Position numbers and translations under genes: made by a program. A stretch of DNA of 64,000 nt, from positions 2,114,001 to 2,178,000 of the forward strand of contig NZ_CP062006.1 of assembly GCF_017487345.1 (NCBI RefSeq), written 5' to 3'. Shown here piece by piece: positions 16,871 to 27,015 of this stretch. The notes under the pieces are model-generated. The model ran no database searches. It saw only the letters and a program-made list of their open reading frames with translations, and had not been told where the DNA came from. Source of the DNA: Brevundimonas pondensis. Its GTDB lineage: Bacteria > Pseudomonadota > Alphaproteobacteria > Caulobacterales > Caulobacteraceae. Each line of letters begins with the position of its first letter. The first letter of the stretch is position 1.

Positions 16871-17983
16871 TTGCCCTTCCCGTTTGAAATTTCCGCCAAC
16901 GAAGGCCGCGCCCGCACCGGCGTGCTGAAGACCCCGCGCGGCGACATCCGCACCCCCGCCTTCATGCCCGTCGGCACCGCCGCCACGGTCAAGGCGATGA
17001 CGGTGGATCAGGTCAAGCAGACCGGCGCCGACATCCTGCTGGGCAACACCTATCACCTAATGCTGCGCCCCGGCCCCGAGCGGATGGAGCGCCTCGGCGG
17101 CCTTCATAACTTCATGCGCTGGGACAAGCCGATCCTGACGGACTCCGGCGGCTTCCAGGTCATGAGCCTGTCGGGCATTTCCAAGCTGACCGAGGAGGCC
17201 GTGACCTTCTCCAGCCATATCGACGGTTCGAAGCACGTCCTGACGCCGGAACGCTCGATCCAGATTCAGGCCGACCGCCTCGGCTCGGACATCGTCATGC
17301 AGCTGGATGAATGCGTGGCTTGGCCCGCCGAAGAAAAGCGCGCCCGTCAGGGCATGGAGCTGTCAGCGCGCTGGGCGCAGCGGTCCAAGAACGCCTTCGG
17401 CACGCGCGATACGCAGGCCCTGTTCGGCATCCAGCAGGGCTCGACCTATGAGAACCTGCGCCGCGAATCCTCGGAACGCCTGCAGGAGATCGGCTTCGAC
17501 GGCTACGCCATCGGCGGCCTGGCCGTCGGCGAGGGCCATGAGGCCATGTGCGAGGTTCTGGACTTCGCGCCCGAGTTCCTGCCGAAAGATCGCCCTCGCT
17601 ATCTGATGGGTGTCGGCAAGCCGATCGACCTGGTCGAGGCGGTGTATCGCGGCGTCGACATGTTCGACTGCGTCCTGCCCACCCGCGCCGGGCGCCACGG
17701 CCAGGCCTGGACCTGGGACGGGCCGATCAACATCAAGAACGCCCGCTTCGCCGAGGATCAGGACCCGCTGGACATGGGCGTGCCCTGCCCCGCGTCCAAC
17801 GACTATTCAAAGGCGTACCTGCACCATCTGATCCGCGCCGACGAGATCCTCGGCAAGATCCTGCTGAGCTGGCACAACATCGCCTTCTTCCAGGCGCTGA
17901 CCGCAGCCATGCGCGAGGCCATCAGCGAAGGTCGCTTCGAACAGTTCCGGCGCGACTTCCGCGCCCGGCACCTGAAGGCCTAG
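16871..17983 (+). CDS. tgt: tRNA-guanine(34) transglycosylase
   Basis: Exchanges guanine 34 for preQ1 in tRNAs with GUN anticodons. 370 residues, usual length. Motifs: [24 protein letters not shown] (catalytic Asp), [38 protein letters not shown] and [17 protein letters not shown] (second catalytic Asp). Near the C-terminus, zinc ligands are not in the standard C-x-C-x-x-C form; [25 protein letters not shown] matches the diverged alphaproteobacterial type. The TTG start is supported by GGAG at 16860-16863, seven bases upstream. Confidence 0.96.
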   Translation: MPFPFEISANEGRARTGVLKTPRGDIRTPAFMPVGTAATVKAMTVDQVKQTGADILLGNTYHLMLRPGPERMERLGGLHNFMRWDKPILTDSGGFQVMSLSGISKLTEEAVTFSSHIDGSKHVLTPERSIQIQADRLGSDIVMQLDECVAWPAEEKRARQGMELSARWAQRSKNAFGTRDTQALFGIQQGSTYENLRRESSERLQEIGFDGYAIGGLAVGEGHEAMCEVLDFAPEFLPKDRPRYLMGVGKPIDLVEAVYRGVDMFDCVLPTRAGRHGQAWTWDGPINIKNARFAEDQDPLDMGVPCPASNDYSKAYLHHLIRADEILGKILLSWHNIAFFQALTAAMREAISEGRFEQFRRDFRARHLKA

Positions 17984-18543
17984 CCGCCCGTCCAACCACG
18001 GGTCTGGCGGGGCACGAACCCCGCCGGGGCCGCCGGCGGCGCGCAGTTGCGCTGCATCCCCACGCCCTTGAGGAAGGACCGGCGGCGCAGGCCTGCCTGA
18101 ATGGCCGACTGCACATGCTTGCTGTGGGCGTCCGCGCCGCTCAGACGACGGACCCAGCTACGCGCCGGGATGAAGTCGGTCACGGCCCCGCGCACGGCGT
18201 CCAGCGTGGCGCCTGCCGCCGCATCGGCCGCCCGCTCGCTCATGTAGGACCCGTCCTGCGACGGCGGCGCATCGGTGTCCGGACCCAGGGCCTCGTCCAG
18301 CCGCGCGATCTCGGCGGCGATGGTGCGGCAGTGGGTCAGATTGCGCAGGTCATAGGGATTGCTCTCGGCCTGCAGCAGGACGGTCGGGATTTCCTGACGG
18401 CGCAGGTTCAGATCATCCAGCGGCGCCGTGACCGCATCGCCCAGGCCCGCCCCGACCTGCTGGGCGCCGCCGCGCGCAGAGGCCCCTGCGTTACAACCGG
18501 CCAAAGTCAGCGAGACGGAAATGGCGACCAGAAGCTTGTGCAT
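17980..18543 (-). CDS. Lipoprotein of unknown function
   Basis: 187 residues. The signal peptide [17 protein letters not shown] ends in a clear lipobox (LAGC). The mature part is Ala/Arg-rich, with [26 protein letters not shown] and a C-terminal region containing [25 protein letters not shown]. This arrangement recurs in Caulobacterales lipoproteins of unknown role. It ends 4 bases inside the convergent tgt stop region. No partner is evident. Confidence 0.8.
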   Translation of the reverse strand: MHKLLVAISVSLTLAGCNAGASARGGAQQVGAGLGDAVTAPLDDLNLRRQEIPTVLLQAESNPYDLRNLTHCRTIAAEIARLDEALGPDTDAPPSQDGSYMSERAADAAAGATLDAVRGAVTDFIPARSWVRRLSGADAHSKHVQSAIQAGLRRRSFLKGVGMQRNCAPPAAPAGFVPRQTRGWTGG

Positions 18544-18593
18544 TGCGCCTTAGACCATGGCGACGCCAAATGGTGAAGGCCTGTCGCTGTGCC

Positions 18594-18998
18594 TCACCTG
18601 CCGTTCGCCGCTGTGGTCCGCCGCTCCAGACTCGCCCTGATCTCTGCGATTCGTCTCTGATCTTCATTGGCCTGACGCACGGCTTCGGCCAGACGCGCTT
18701 TCGTATCGGATATGTCCTTCTGTGCGGAAATAACCTGCGTCTGCAGGGCCATGAAGTCCTTCATCGCCATATAGCCAACGGTGGTGGCAGCAAGCAGCAA
18801 GACCCCTATAGTCAAGGTGGCCAGTTGGAGGCTCCTGCGTTTCACGTCTGCCACCGCCTGCGCCACAGCGGTCTTGGCCTGCTCGTCTGCAGCGCGGCTC
18901 GCCTCATCGACAAGGGCGTCAGCCTTTCGCCGCACTTCCTCGATCAGCGCATTCAGACGCGCGTCAAAGCCTTGAATCTCGGTTTCGCTGTTCGCCAT
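18594..18998 (-). CDS. Single-pass membrane protein with coiled coils
   Basis: 134 residues. A charged coiled coil (FDARLNALIEEVRRKADALVDEASRAADE) is followed by one hydrophobic helix (LQLATLTIGVLLLAATTVGYMAM) and a second coiled coil ending in RRIAEIRASLERR. It is probably membrane-anchored with both ends helical. GC is slightly lower than in its neighbours. Function unknown. Confidence 0.72.
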   Translation of the reverse strand: MANSETEIQGFDARLNALIEEVRRKADALVDEASRAADEQAKTAVAQAVADVKRRSLQLATLTIGVLLLAATTVGYMAMKDFMALQTQVISAQKDISDTKARLAEAVRQANEDQRRIAEIRASLERRTTAANGR

Positions 18999-19116
18999 AC
19001 GTCCCTCCCGTCGCAGCCGACGACAGGAAAACGCAATCCTTCATGAAATTCAACGTTCGCCAAACAGCGAATACCCGTCGCGCGCTCGCGAAGGCGCAAT
19101 CGAACTATAAGGGAGA

Positions 19117-19193
19117 TGGTACGCCCCCTCGGGCTCGAACCGAGGACCCTCTGATTAAAAGTCAGATGCTCTAACCAACTGAGCTAGGGGCGC
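19117..19193 (-). tRNA. tRNA-Lys (anticodon TTT)
   Basis: The minus strand folds as a complete tRNA: acceptor GCGCCCC paired with GGGGCGT (first pair G-T), D arm starting AGCTCAGTTGGTTAGAGC, and anticodon arm TCTGA-CTTTTAA-TCAGA with TTT at positions 34-36. The T arm contains GGTTCGA, and the discriminator A is followed by an encoded CCA. Length 77 including CCA. Confidence 0.97.
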
Positions 19194-19404
19194 ACACTCT
19201 TTGAAATCAGTCTCTTGGACTGTTTCACCGCCGACAGGCGCAGCGCCTGTTTGCGGAGGCGGTTTCTGGTTCATTCGCGGATGGAGGTCAAGGGCCGCCG
19301 CGCGGGAAGATGCGCATTTTATGAGGAAAACGTCTCGACGCCGCATCATGGAGCGCCATGAGAAACTCGTGCGGCTTTTCGCGCTTCCGGTTTAGCTTGG
19401 CGTC

Positions 19405-20490
19405 ATGGGACCGCTTGCTGGACTGCGCATCATCGAATTGGACGGCCTTGGGCCGGTCACCTTCGCCGGCATGGTGCTGGCCGACATGGGAGCCGAGGTG
19501 CTGCGCCTGACGCGCGGCGGAAGCGCTCCCGCCGCCGTGTTCGACGAGGTCGGGGGCGAAGTCCTGCACCGCGGACGCACGGCTGTTCCGGTCGATCTGA
19601 AATCAACCGGAGACCGCGACAGGGTCCTGACCCTGATCGAGAGCGCCGACGCCCTGATCGAAGGTTTCCGTCCCGGCGTCATGGAGCGCCTTGGCCTTGG
19701 CCCCGAGGTCTGCGCCGCGCGCAACCCGCGCCTGGTCTATGGCCGTGTCACCGGTTGGGGGCAGACCGGACCGATGGCGGATCAGGTTGGCCATGACATC
19801 AATTACATCGCCCTGTCCGGCGCCCTTTATCCGATGGGCTCGGGCGATCAGCCGCCCCCTCCTCCGCTGAATCTGATCGGCGACTATGGCGGCGGGGCCA
19901 TGATGCTGGTGAGCGGCGTCCTGGCGGCCCTGCTGGAGGCGAAGACCACCGGACGCGGGCGCATCGTGGACGCCGCCATGACCGACGGCTCGGCCCTGCT
20001 GACCAGCCTGTTCCACGCCCTGCGCGCGCGCGGTCTGTGGGGCGACCAGCGTGGAACCAATCTGCTGGACGGCGGCGCACCCTTCTATCGCTGCTACGCC
20101 TGTCGGGACGGCGGTTTCGTCGCCGTGGGGGCGCTGGAGCCCCGCTTCTACGCCGCCCTGATCAACGGCCTGGGCCTGACGCCGGAGGAAGCGCCCCAGT
20201 TCGACCGCGACGGCTGGCCCGCGCTGCAGGCCCGTTTCGCCGCCCTGTTCGCCGCGCGCGACCGCGACGACTGGGCCGCCCATTTCGCCGGAACCGAAGC
20301 CTGCGTCACCCCGGTCCTGACCCTGACCGAAGCCGCGAACCACCCGCACAATCGCGCGCGAGCGACCTTCGTCGAGGCCGGGGTCGTCCAACCCGCCCCA
20401 GCCCCACGATTCGCCGAAAAGCCGTCGCCGGTCAGCGCGCAACGCCTCAGTCTGCCGCTGGAGCAGGCCTTGAAAAACTGGCTGGCCTGA
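19405..20490 (+). CDS. CaiB/BaiF family CoA-transferase (alpha-methylacyl-CoA racemase type)
   Basis: 361 residues, class III CoA-transferase family. The start GPLAGLRIIELDGLGPVTFAGMVLADMGAEV is the family N-terminus. VYGRVTGWGQTGPMADQVGHDINYIALSG contains the His-Asp of the racemase active site (GHDINY), which favours racemase over transferase activity. DAAMTDGSALL follows. It would epimerise 2-methylacyl-CoA esters. Substrate range cannot be told. It stands divergent from tRNA-Lys. Confidence 0.9.
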   Translation: MGPLAGLRIIELDGLGPVTFAGMVLADMGAEVLRLTRGGSAPAAVFDEVGGEVLHRGRTAVPVDLKSTGDRDRVLTLIESADALIEGFRPGVMERLGLGPEVCAARNPRLVYGRVTGWGQTGPMADQVGHDINYIALSGALYPMGSGDQPPPPPLNLIGDYGGGAMMLVSGVLAALLEAKTTGRGRIVDAAMTDGSALLTSLFHALRARGLWGDQRGTNLLDGGAPFYRCYACRDGGFVAVGALEPRFYAALINGLGLTPEEAPQFDRDGWPALQARFAALFAARDRDDWAAHFAGTEACVTPVLTLTEAANHPHNRARATFVEAGVVQPAPAPRFAEKPSPVSAQRLSLPLEQALKNWLA

Positions 20491-20600
20491 TTTCCGGCTC
20501 CTGTGGCCCCGCGGGTTCAGTTGCGGTTCATTCTCGTTCGGTCAACAAGGGGGAAGGAACCCTGCGCCGCAGACGGCGTTTGCCACCCCACAGGGGGAAG

Positions 20601-20888
20601 ATGACTCAGATGAACCAGTTGATTGTAAAACGTTTACTGCTCGCGACCAGCTTGAGCGCCGCGGCCTTCCTGGCCTCATGCGACAAACCGCATCAGGAGA
20701 GCGACTACGAAGCGGTCGAAATCCAGAGCGAAGAGCCGGTTGCACCCGCCGCCGAAGATTCGGCCGCCCCGGCCGTGGCCGAAGCGCCCATCCCCACCGA
20801 TGCGCCGCCGCCGGTGGACGCCCTTCCGCCGGAAAACCGCACCTCGGAACAGACGGTGCAGCCTGAAAGCGATACGCTGTTCTACTGA
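20601..20888 (+). CDS. Small acidic proline-rich lipoprotein
   Basis: 95 residues. The signal sequence (VKRLLLATSLSAAAFLASC) ends in a lipobox-like LASC. The mature part is disordered, rich in Pro, Ala and Glu (EEPVAPAAEDSAAP, PPPVDALPPENR). An AGGGGG site at 20592-20597 precedes the ATG at 20601; a second ATG is at 20610. It lies 56 bases before tamA and may share its transcript, but no role in the TAM complex is established. Confidence 0.68.
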   Translation: MTQMNQLIVKRLLLATSLSAAAFLASCDKPHQESDYEAVEIQSEEPVAPAAEDSAAPAVAEAPIPTDAPPPVDALPPENRTSEQTVQPESDTLFY

Positions 20889-20944
20889 TTCCGTCGGTAC
20901 AGCGGCCATGCGCCGCTCAAGACCCTCTGACCCGAGGTTCCCGT

Positions 20945-22753
20945 TTGACGTCGAGGCCCAAACTTCTTCTCGCCGGCCACCTGATCGGCGGTCTGGCGCT
21001 ATGGGCCGCTTGCGGGCACGCCGCACTCGCCGACGTGCCCAAAGCCCAGATCCGCGGCGAGATCGACGCCGAACTGCGCCGTCAACTGGAGCAGGCGGTG
21101 GGTCGTGCCGACGCCGCCCCCGCCAACCGCTTCGAAGCGAGGCGCCGCGCCCGCAGCGCGATGGAGGCCGCACAGGCCCTGTTGCGATCCGAGGGCTATT
21201 ATCAGCCGACGCTGCAGGACGATGTCGAAGGTGAAGACACGCCGGTCGCCGTCGTCGCCGTTACGCCCGGCCGCCGCTTCGTCCTGGGCGAGACCACGGT
21301 CACCTGGGTCGCGCCTGCTCCCGACGCCGTCACTGAACAGGTCGTGACCAAGGATCTCGCCCTGACGCCGGGCGAACCGGGCCGCGCCGCCGATGTCCTG
21401 GCCGCCGAGGGCCGCATCGTGGCCAGCCTGAGCCGCGAGGGCTATGCCGACGCCAAGGCTGAGCCCCGGCGCGTGGTGGTCGATCACGCCAGCTTCACCG
21501 TCCAGCCCAATTTCAACATCGCCTCGGGCGCCCTGGTCCGTCTGGACGGGATTCAGGTCCGCACGCGCGGCTCGACCAATCCTGACTGGGTGGCCGGCCT
21601 TGCGCCCTGGAAGGCGGGTGATCGCTATGATCCCGAGGACGTGGCCGAACTGGAGCGACGCCTGCTGGACACCGGCGTCTATGACGGCGTCAATGTCTCC
21701 CTGGCCGCGCCTGATCAGATGACGCCTGAAGGCCTGCGCCCGGTTGTCGTCGGCCTGTCCGATCGCGCGCGCAGTCTGCTGGAAGCGGGCGCCACCTATT
21801 CGACCGCCGAGGGCGTCGGCGTCGATATCTTCCAGACCCGTTTCAACCGCTTCGGTCGGGCGGCAACCGTGAAATACGGCGGTCGCTACGCCAGCATCGA
21901 CAGCCGCCTTGGCGGTGAGGTCAGCCTGCCCCACTGGCGCAAGCCGGGACGGACGCTGCGACTGTCCTCCTACCTCGTCAACGAACAGACCGACGCCTAT
22001 GATCGCAGCGCCGTCAGCCTGAACGCCGACCTGTCGCAGCGGATCGGCAAGACCTCCTTCTTCACCTACGGTCTGGGCGTCGATGCCGGTCAGTATACGG
22101 AAAACCGCTTCGACCCGATCACCCAGGCGCCGATCACCTTCGACCGCGATCTGGCCATCGTCACAGGGCGCGCCGCCGCCTTCATGGACCGGTCCAACGA
22201 CCCGCTCGATCCGACCCGCGGCTATCGCCTCTACGTCTCGGCCCAGCCGACCGCCGTCGCCGGCGAGGACACGGTCCTGTTCCTGAAGACCGAGGGCCAG
22301 GCGACCGCCTACCTGCCGCTACAGGACGGCGCCAAGACCATTCTGGCGGGCCGCGCACGCCTCGGCTCCATCATCGGCGGCGCGGAGCTGACGGTGCCGT
22401 CGGATCGCCTGTTCTATTCCGGCGGCGGCGGCTCGGTGCGGGGCTATTCCTATCAGAGCATCAACCCGCGCCTGCCCGACAACACCCCGCGCGGCGGTCT
22501 GTCGCTGTTCGAGACCTCGCTGGAAGTCCGCCACGACATCGGCGCCAAGTTCCAGGCCGTCGCCTTCCTCGACGCCGGCGCGGTGGGTTTCCAGGAAACG
22601 CCCAACTTCAATAACATGCGTTACGGCGCGGGTGTCGGCGTGCGCTACAAGCTGCCCTTCGGCCCGGTCCGCGCCGACATCGCCATTCCGCTGGACAAGC
22701 GCGAGGGCGACTCCAACTTCCAGCTCTACATCAGCATCGGCCAGGCGTTTTGA
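20945..22753 (+). CDS. tamA: Outer-membrane translocation/assembly protein TamA
   Basis: 602 residues, Omp85 superfamily. A signal peptide ending ACGHAALA is followed by POTRA-type domains (to about 270, including PEDVAELERRLLDTGVYDGV) and a C-terminal beta barrel. The barrel contains the Omp85 L6 region (GGGGSVRGY) and a final strand FQLYISIGQAF ending in the typical aromatic. With TamB it forms the TAM machine linking inner and outer membranes for outer-membrane protein assembly or lipid transport. The start is TTG 20945. Its stop overlaps the TTG start of tamB, indicating coupling. Confidence 0.93.
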   Translation: MTSRPKLLLAGHLIGGLALWAACGHAALADVPKAQIRGEIDAELRRQLEQAVGRADAAPANRFEARRRARSAMEAAQALLRSEGYYQPTLQDDVEGEDTPVAVVAVTPGRRFVLGETTVTWVAPAPDAVTEQVVTKDLALTPGEPGRAADVLAAEGRIVASLSREGYADAKAEPRRVVVDHASFTVQPNFNIASGALVRLDGIQVRTRGSTNPDWVAGLAPWKAGDRYDPEDVAELERRLLDTGVYDGVNVSLAAPDQMTPEGLRPVVVGLSDRARSLLEAGATYSTAEGVGVDIFQTRFNRFGRAATVKYGGRYASIDSRLGGEVSLPHWRKPGRTLRLSSYLVNEQTDAYDRSAVSLNADLSQRIGKTSFFTYGLGVDAGQYTENRFDPITQAPITFDRDLAIVTGRAAAFMDRSNDPLDPTRGYRLYVSAQPTAVAGEDTVLFLKTEGQATAYLPLQDGAKTILAGRARLGSIIGGAELTVPSDRLFYSGGGGSVRGYSYQSINPRLPDNTPRGGLSLFETSLEVRHDIGAKFQAVAFLDAGAVGFQETPNFNNMRYGAGVGVRYKLPFGPVRADIAIPLDKREGDSNFQLYISIGQAF

Positions 22754-25700
22754 CCGACACTCCTCCGCCTCACGAACCCGAAGCGGAAGCCGCCGCCGAC
22801 ACGCCAGCCAAGGCGGAAAGGCGCAAGCGCACCCGCCTGCAACTGATCGCCTTCATCAGCGGGATCGTGGTCGCCGTCCTGCTGGCCCTGACCATCGTCC
22901 TGGCGGTTGGCGGGCGGATGTATCTGGTCTCGGATTCCGGGCGTGAGCTGATCACCAGCTTCGTCGCCGGCAAGAAGATCAGTCGCTATGGCCGCATCAA
23001 CGTCGAGGGCTTGAAGGGCGATCTCTTCGACGACTTCACCCTGGGCCGCGTCACGGTGACGGACCAGGACGGCGTCTGGCTGGAGGCGACCAATGTCCGC
23101 GTGGACTGGTCCTACTGGCCCCTGCTTCTGCGCCGCTTCCACGCCACCGAGATCAGCGCCGACCAGATCCGCGTCATACGCCGCCCCCTGCTTGAACCCC
23201 GCACCGAGCCGGGCGGTCCGCAAGCCATCACGGTCGACATCGACAAGTTCCGCGCCAACGTCGAACTGATGGAGGACTTCTCCAAGGAGTACGGTCGCTG
23301 GACCCTGAGCGGCGACGCCGAGATCCCGCGCAAGGGCGACAAGGTCGTCAACGTCGACGCCTTCAGCCTGAACCGCAAGGGCGACCACCTGCTGCTGAAA
23401 GCCATCATTGGCCAGAAGCCCGAGGACCTGCGCGTCAACCTGCGCGCCAGTGAAGCCCAGGGCGGCCCCATCGCCGGCGCCCTGGGCTACTCCCCGGACA
23501 AGCCCTTCTCGGCTATCGCCGTGGTCAACGGCGCGATCGTCGACATCGAGGTCAAGACGGGCGACTTCATCCCCCTGTCGGTCAAGGGCCGCTACGGCAA
23601 GGACGGCGCGCGCATCGGCGGCAATGCCGACTTCTCGGGCTCGGACCTGCTGGCCCCCTTCGTCGAGCGCATCGGCCGCACCGCCCGCTTCGGTTTCGCC
23701 GCCGTGCCGGACAAGACCCGCGAAGGCTTTCAGGGCGTCGCCTGGACCCTGAGCGCCGACAACATCCAGTCCAATGCGCGCGGCCTGATCCACCTCAAGG
23801 ACCGCACCGCGCCTGACGGCGTCAACCTGACGATCACCACGCCGTCGCTCACCCGCCTGGTCGGTTTCACCCTGGCCGAGGCCACCACCTACACCGGCGT
23901 CTTCAGGGGCGACGCCAGGACCTGGACCCTGCAGGGTTCGGCCAGCCTTCGGAACGCCGACCTGGCCAGCTACCGCGCCGCCCGCATCTCGGGGCCGCTC
24001 GACATCGCCGTGAACAAGGGTCAGTTCGACATCACCACCGACGCCCGCGCGGTCGGCGGCTCGACCGCCGGCATCATCGGCGCCCTGCTGGGCGCCACGC
24101 CGCGTGTACAGCTTCAGGGCTCGCGCACCCCCGACGGCGCCTATGTGCTGAAGAAGATCGACGGGCGCGGTCAGGCCCTGACGCTCACCGGCTCAGGCGG
24201 GCGCAGCATCACCGGCGGCCTCAGCTTCCGCGGCGACGCCGACATCACCGACATCTCGCGCATCCGCCCCGGCGCCAAGGGCGCGTTCAAGGGCCCGATC
24301 CAGGCCGGCAAGGCGCGCGGCGACACGCCATGGACGCTCAGCTTCGACGGGCGCGGCTCCGGAATGACCATCGGCATGGACGAACTGGACCGCCTGCTGG
24401 GCCAGACCCCACGCCTGAAAGCCGCCGGATCGTGGAACCACGGCGTCCTGTCCATCGACAGCAGCGAACTGACCGGCGCCGCCGGCCGCATGGGCGCCAA
24501 GGGCCTGATCGAGGGCGGCAAGCTGCGCCTCGCCCTGGACTGGGACGCGCGCGGCCCGTTCGGCGTCGGCCCCGTGGCCATCGACGGCGCCATGAGCGGT
24601 GACGGCGCCCTGACCGGCACCCTGGCCCAGCCCCGCGCCGACCTGCGCGCCGCCTTCGACAAGGTGTCGGCGGGCGGCCTGATCCTGACCAACGCCGACC
24701 TGATCCTCAGCTTCCGCAAGGGAACTGACGCTTCCGACGGCCGCGTTGTCGTCAATGCAGGCTCCAACTATGGTCCGGCGCGCGCCTCGGGGAACTTCTT
24801 CCTTGGCGGCAAGCAGATCCGCCTGACCGACGTAGACGTCAACGCCGGCGGCGTGACGGCCCAGGGCGCGCTCGCCCTGTCCAACAACTACCCGTCCAGC
24901 GCCGACCTGACCTTCACCGCGCGTCAGGGCGCCTTCCTGGCTTCCGGCGAAGCCAATGGGCGCGTGCGCCTGACCGACGGCGGCGGCAATCAGAGCGCCG
25001 TCCTCGACGTCACCGGCCGCAACGTTCGCCTGGCCGGGTCAACCTGGGTCGTGCGCAACCTGTCGCTCAAGGGTCAGGGCACGCTGGATCGCCTGCCTTT
25101 CACCCTGTCCGCCGATGTCGGCGGCCCCAACCCGGTTCAATTCAACGGCACGGGCGAGTATTCGCGCCAGGGTCCGGCTCAGTCCGTTACCCTGCGCGGC
25201 GGCGGCCGCGTGCGCGAGGTCGCCTTCACCACCCGTACGCCCGCCATCATCGCCCTGAACGGCGACGGTCGCGTGGTCCGCGTCGATCTCGGCGTCGGCG
25301 GCGGCGTCCTGGCTGGCGAACTGCGTCAGGACAAGCAGGGCAGCGCCATCCAGGCCGAACTGACCAATGTCGAAATGGGCTCCCTGGCGCCCGACCTGAG
25401 AGGCCAGATCACCGGCCGCGTCTCGTTGCAGGGCTCGGGCGATACGCTCAACGGCTCGGCCAATGTCGATCTGAAGCAGTTGCGCAGCATCGACGCGCCA
25501 CGCGGCCTGGCCGTGGACGGCACGCTGAGCGCCGATCTGACCGACAACGTCCTGCGCATCCGGGCCCAGGCCAACGACGGCTCGGCGGTTCAGGCCTCGG
25601 CCGACGTCAGCCTCCCGGTCGAGGCTTCGGCCGCGCCCCTGCGTCTGGCGATCGCCCGTACGCGTGACATGTCCGGCCAGATCGCCATCAATGGCCAGAT

Positions 25701-26979
25701 CCAGCCCATCTGGGACCTGTTCCTGGGCGGCGCCCAGTCCTTGTCCGGCCAGGTCGCGGCGCGCGCCTCCCTCGCCGGCACGCTGAACGCACCCCGGCTG
25801 AACGGCCGGATGGATCTGACCCAGGGCGCCTTCCGCGACAGCGTCACCGGTCTGCGTCTTGAAAGCGTGACCCTGGCCAGCCGCTTCGACGACAGTCAGG
25901 CCGTCATCGAACGATTCGAGGCCGCCGACGGCGCCAAGGGCACAGTGACCGGCAACGGCAATCTGGGCCTGCGTCAGGGCTCAGGCTCCACCCTGCGGCT
26001 GGAACTGACCCGTTTTCGCGTCATCGACAATGACATCGCAGAAGCCCGCGCCAACGGGGTGATCACGGCGGTGCGCGGCGCCGACGGCAATATCCAGCTG
26101 AGCGGCGATCTGGACATCGACGATGCGAACATCTCGCCCAACCTGCCCGGCTCCAACGGCGTGGTGAAGATGGATGTGGTCGAGATCAACCGCCCCGGCG
26201 GCGATCCGGTCGAGACCGAGACCAGGGCCCGAGGCCCGCAGATCGGTCTGAACCTCAATCTGACCGGACGCGAAATCCATGTGCGCGGGCGCGGCCTGAA
26301 CGTCGAGCTGACGGCCAACGCCCGCGTGCGCGGCACCATCGCCCAGCCTCTGCTGACCGGCACCGCCAACGTCGTGCGCGGCGACTATGAGTTCGCGGGC
26401 AAGCGCTTCGTCTTCGACGACAGCGGATCTGTCTCCCTGTCCACCGATCCGGCCCGCATACGCCTGAACCTTCAGGCGGTGCGCGAGGACCCCACCTTGA
26501 CCGCAGCCATCAAGGTGACCGGCACGGCGGCCCAACCCAAGATCGAACTGACCTCGACCCCCTCCCTGCCTCAGGACGAAATCCTGTCACAGGTCCTGTT
26601 CGGACGCTCGGCCTCGCAACTGTCGGGCTTCGAAGCGGCCCAACTGGCTTCGGCCGTGGCCTCTCTGGCCGGCGGCGGCGGCTTCGACGTGATCGGCAAC
26701 CTGCGCCAGCTGGCGGGCCTGGATCGTCTGTCCTTCGGCGGCGAGGCCTCCAGCCTGACCGTCGCCGGCGGGCGCTACATCACCGACGACGTCTATCTGG
26801 AGATCATCGGCGGCGGCGAAGGCGGAGCGGCGGTCAACGTCGAATGGCAGGTGCGCCGCAACCTGGCCGTCAGTTCCAAGTTCGGCGGCGAAGGCGACGC
26901 CAGCCTGTCGATCCGCTGGCGCCGCGAAGGCGACCGTCCCGGCGGCGACCGCGCCGGTCAGCGCAGCAGAAGCCGCTAA
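22750..26979 (+). CDS. tamB: Translocation/assembly module protein TamB
   Basis: 1409 residues, AsmA-like/bridge-type lipid-transfer family. One N-terminal inner-membrane helix (LIAFISGIVVAVLLALTIVLAV, about 38-60) is followed by a very long stretch of amphipathic beta repeats (LTGSGGRSITGGLSF, NGRMDLTQGAFRDSV, and so on) and the conserved C-terminal DUF490/TamB domain. In that domain are DPTLTAAIKVTGTAAQPKI, LPQDEILSQVLFGRS and the final strand region VEWQVRRNLAVSSKFG. The TTG start overlaps the tamA stop. Its stop codon region also holds the T-tract of the opposite-strand arsC terminator. Confidence 0.95.
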   Translation: MTDTPPPHEPEAEAAADTPAKAERRKRTRLQLIAFISGIVVAVLLALTIVLAVGGRMYLVSDSGRELITSFVAGKKISRYGRINVEGLKGDLFDDFTLGRVTVTDQDGVWLEATNVRVDWSYWPLLLRRFHATEISADQIRVIRRPLLEPRTEPGGPQAITVDIDKFRANVELMEDFSKEYGRWTLSGDAEIPRKGDKVVNVDAFSLNRKGDHLLLKAIIGQKPEDLRVNLRASEAQGGPIAGALGYSPDKPFSAIAVVNGAIVDIEVKTGDFIPLSVKGRYGKDGARIGGNADFSGSDLLAPFVERIGRTARFGFAAVPDKTREGFQGVAWTLSADNIQSNARGLIHLKDRTAPDGVNLTITTPSLTRLVGFTLAEATTYTGVFRGDARTWTLQGSASLRNADLASYRAARISGPLDIAVNKGQFDITTDARAVGGSTAGIIGALLGATPRVQLQGSRTPDGAYVLKKIDGRGQALTLTGSGGRSITGGLSFRGDADITDISRIRPGAKGAFKGPIQAGKARGDTPWTLSFDGRGSGMTIGMDELDRLLGQTPRLKAAGSWNHGVLSIDSSELTGAAGRMGAKGLIEGGKLRLALDWDARGPFGVGPVAIDGAMSGDGALTGTLAQPRADLRAAFDKVSAGGLILTNADLILSFRKGTDASDGRVVVNAGSNYGPARASGNFFLGGKQIRLTDVDVNAGGVTAQGALALSNNYPSSADLTFTARQGAFLASGEANGRVRLTDGGGNQSAVLDVTGRNVRLAGSTWVVRNLSLKGQGTLDRLPFTLSADVGGPNPVQFNGTGEYSRQGPAQSVTLRGGGRVREVAFTTRTPAIIALNGDGRVVRVDLGVGGGVLAGELRQDKQGSAIQAELTNVEMGSLAPDLRGQITGRVSLQGSGDTLNGSANVDLKQLRSIDAPRGLAVDGTLSADLTDNVLRIRAQANDGSAVQASADVSLPVEASAAPLRLAIARTRDMSGQIAINGQIQPIWDLFLGGAQSLSGQVAARASLAGTLNAPRLNGRMDLTQGAFRDSVTGLRLESVTLASRFDDSQAVIERFEAADGAKGTVTGNGNLGLRQGSGSTLRLELTRFRVIDNDIAEARANGVITAVRGADGNIQLSGDLDIDDANISPNLPGSNGVVKMDVVEINRPGGDPVETETRARGPQIGLNLNLTGREIHVRGRGLNVELTANARVRGTIAQPLLTGTANVVRGDYEFAGKRFVFDDSGSVSLSTDPARIRLNLQAVREDPTLTAAIKVTGTAAQPKIELTSTPSLPQDEILSQVLFGRSASQLSGFEAAQLASAVASLAGGGGFDVIGNLRQLAGLDRLSFGGEASSLTVAGGRYITDDVYLEIIGGGEGGAAVNVEWQVRRNLAVSSKFGGEGDASLSIRWRREGDRPGGDRAGQRSRSR

Positions 26980-27005
26980 AAAACCCTCTCCCATTGGGAG
27001 AGGGT
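26978..27005 (-). terminator. Rho-independent terminator of arsC, overlapping the tamB stop
   Basis: ACCCTCTCCC-ATT-GGGAGAGGGT is a perfect 10-bp stem. On the minus strand it is followed by TTTTTT (26983-26978), part of which is the complement of the tamB TAA stop. It lies 11 bases after the arsC stop, so it ends arsC transcription. In the plus direction no T-run follows. Confidence 0.85.
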
Positions 27006-27015
27006 CGATAGCCCG

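Noticed and set aside
19155..19349. 64-codon frame overlapping tRNA-Lys
   Set aside because: Its end is inside the tRNA gene; not a plausible protein gene.
20526..20539. GTTC-N6-GTTC before the small lipoprotein gene
   Set aside because: Resembles a LexA box but the spacing is six, not seven.
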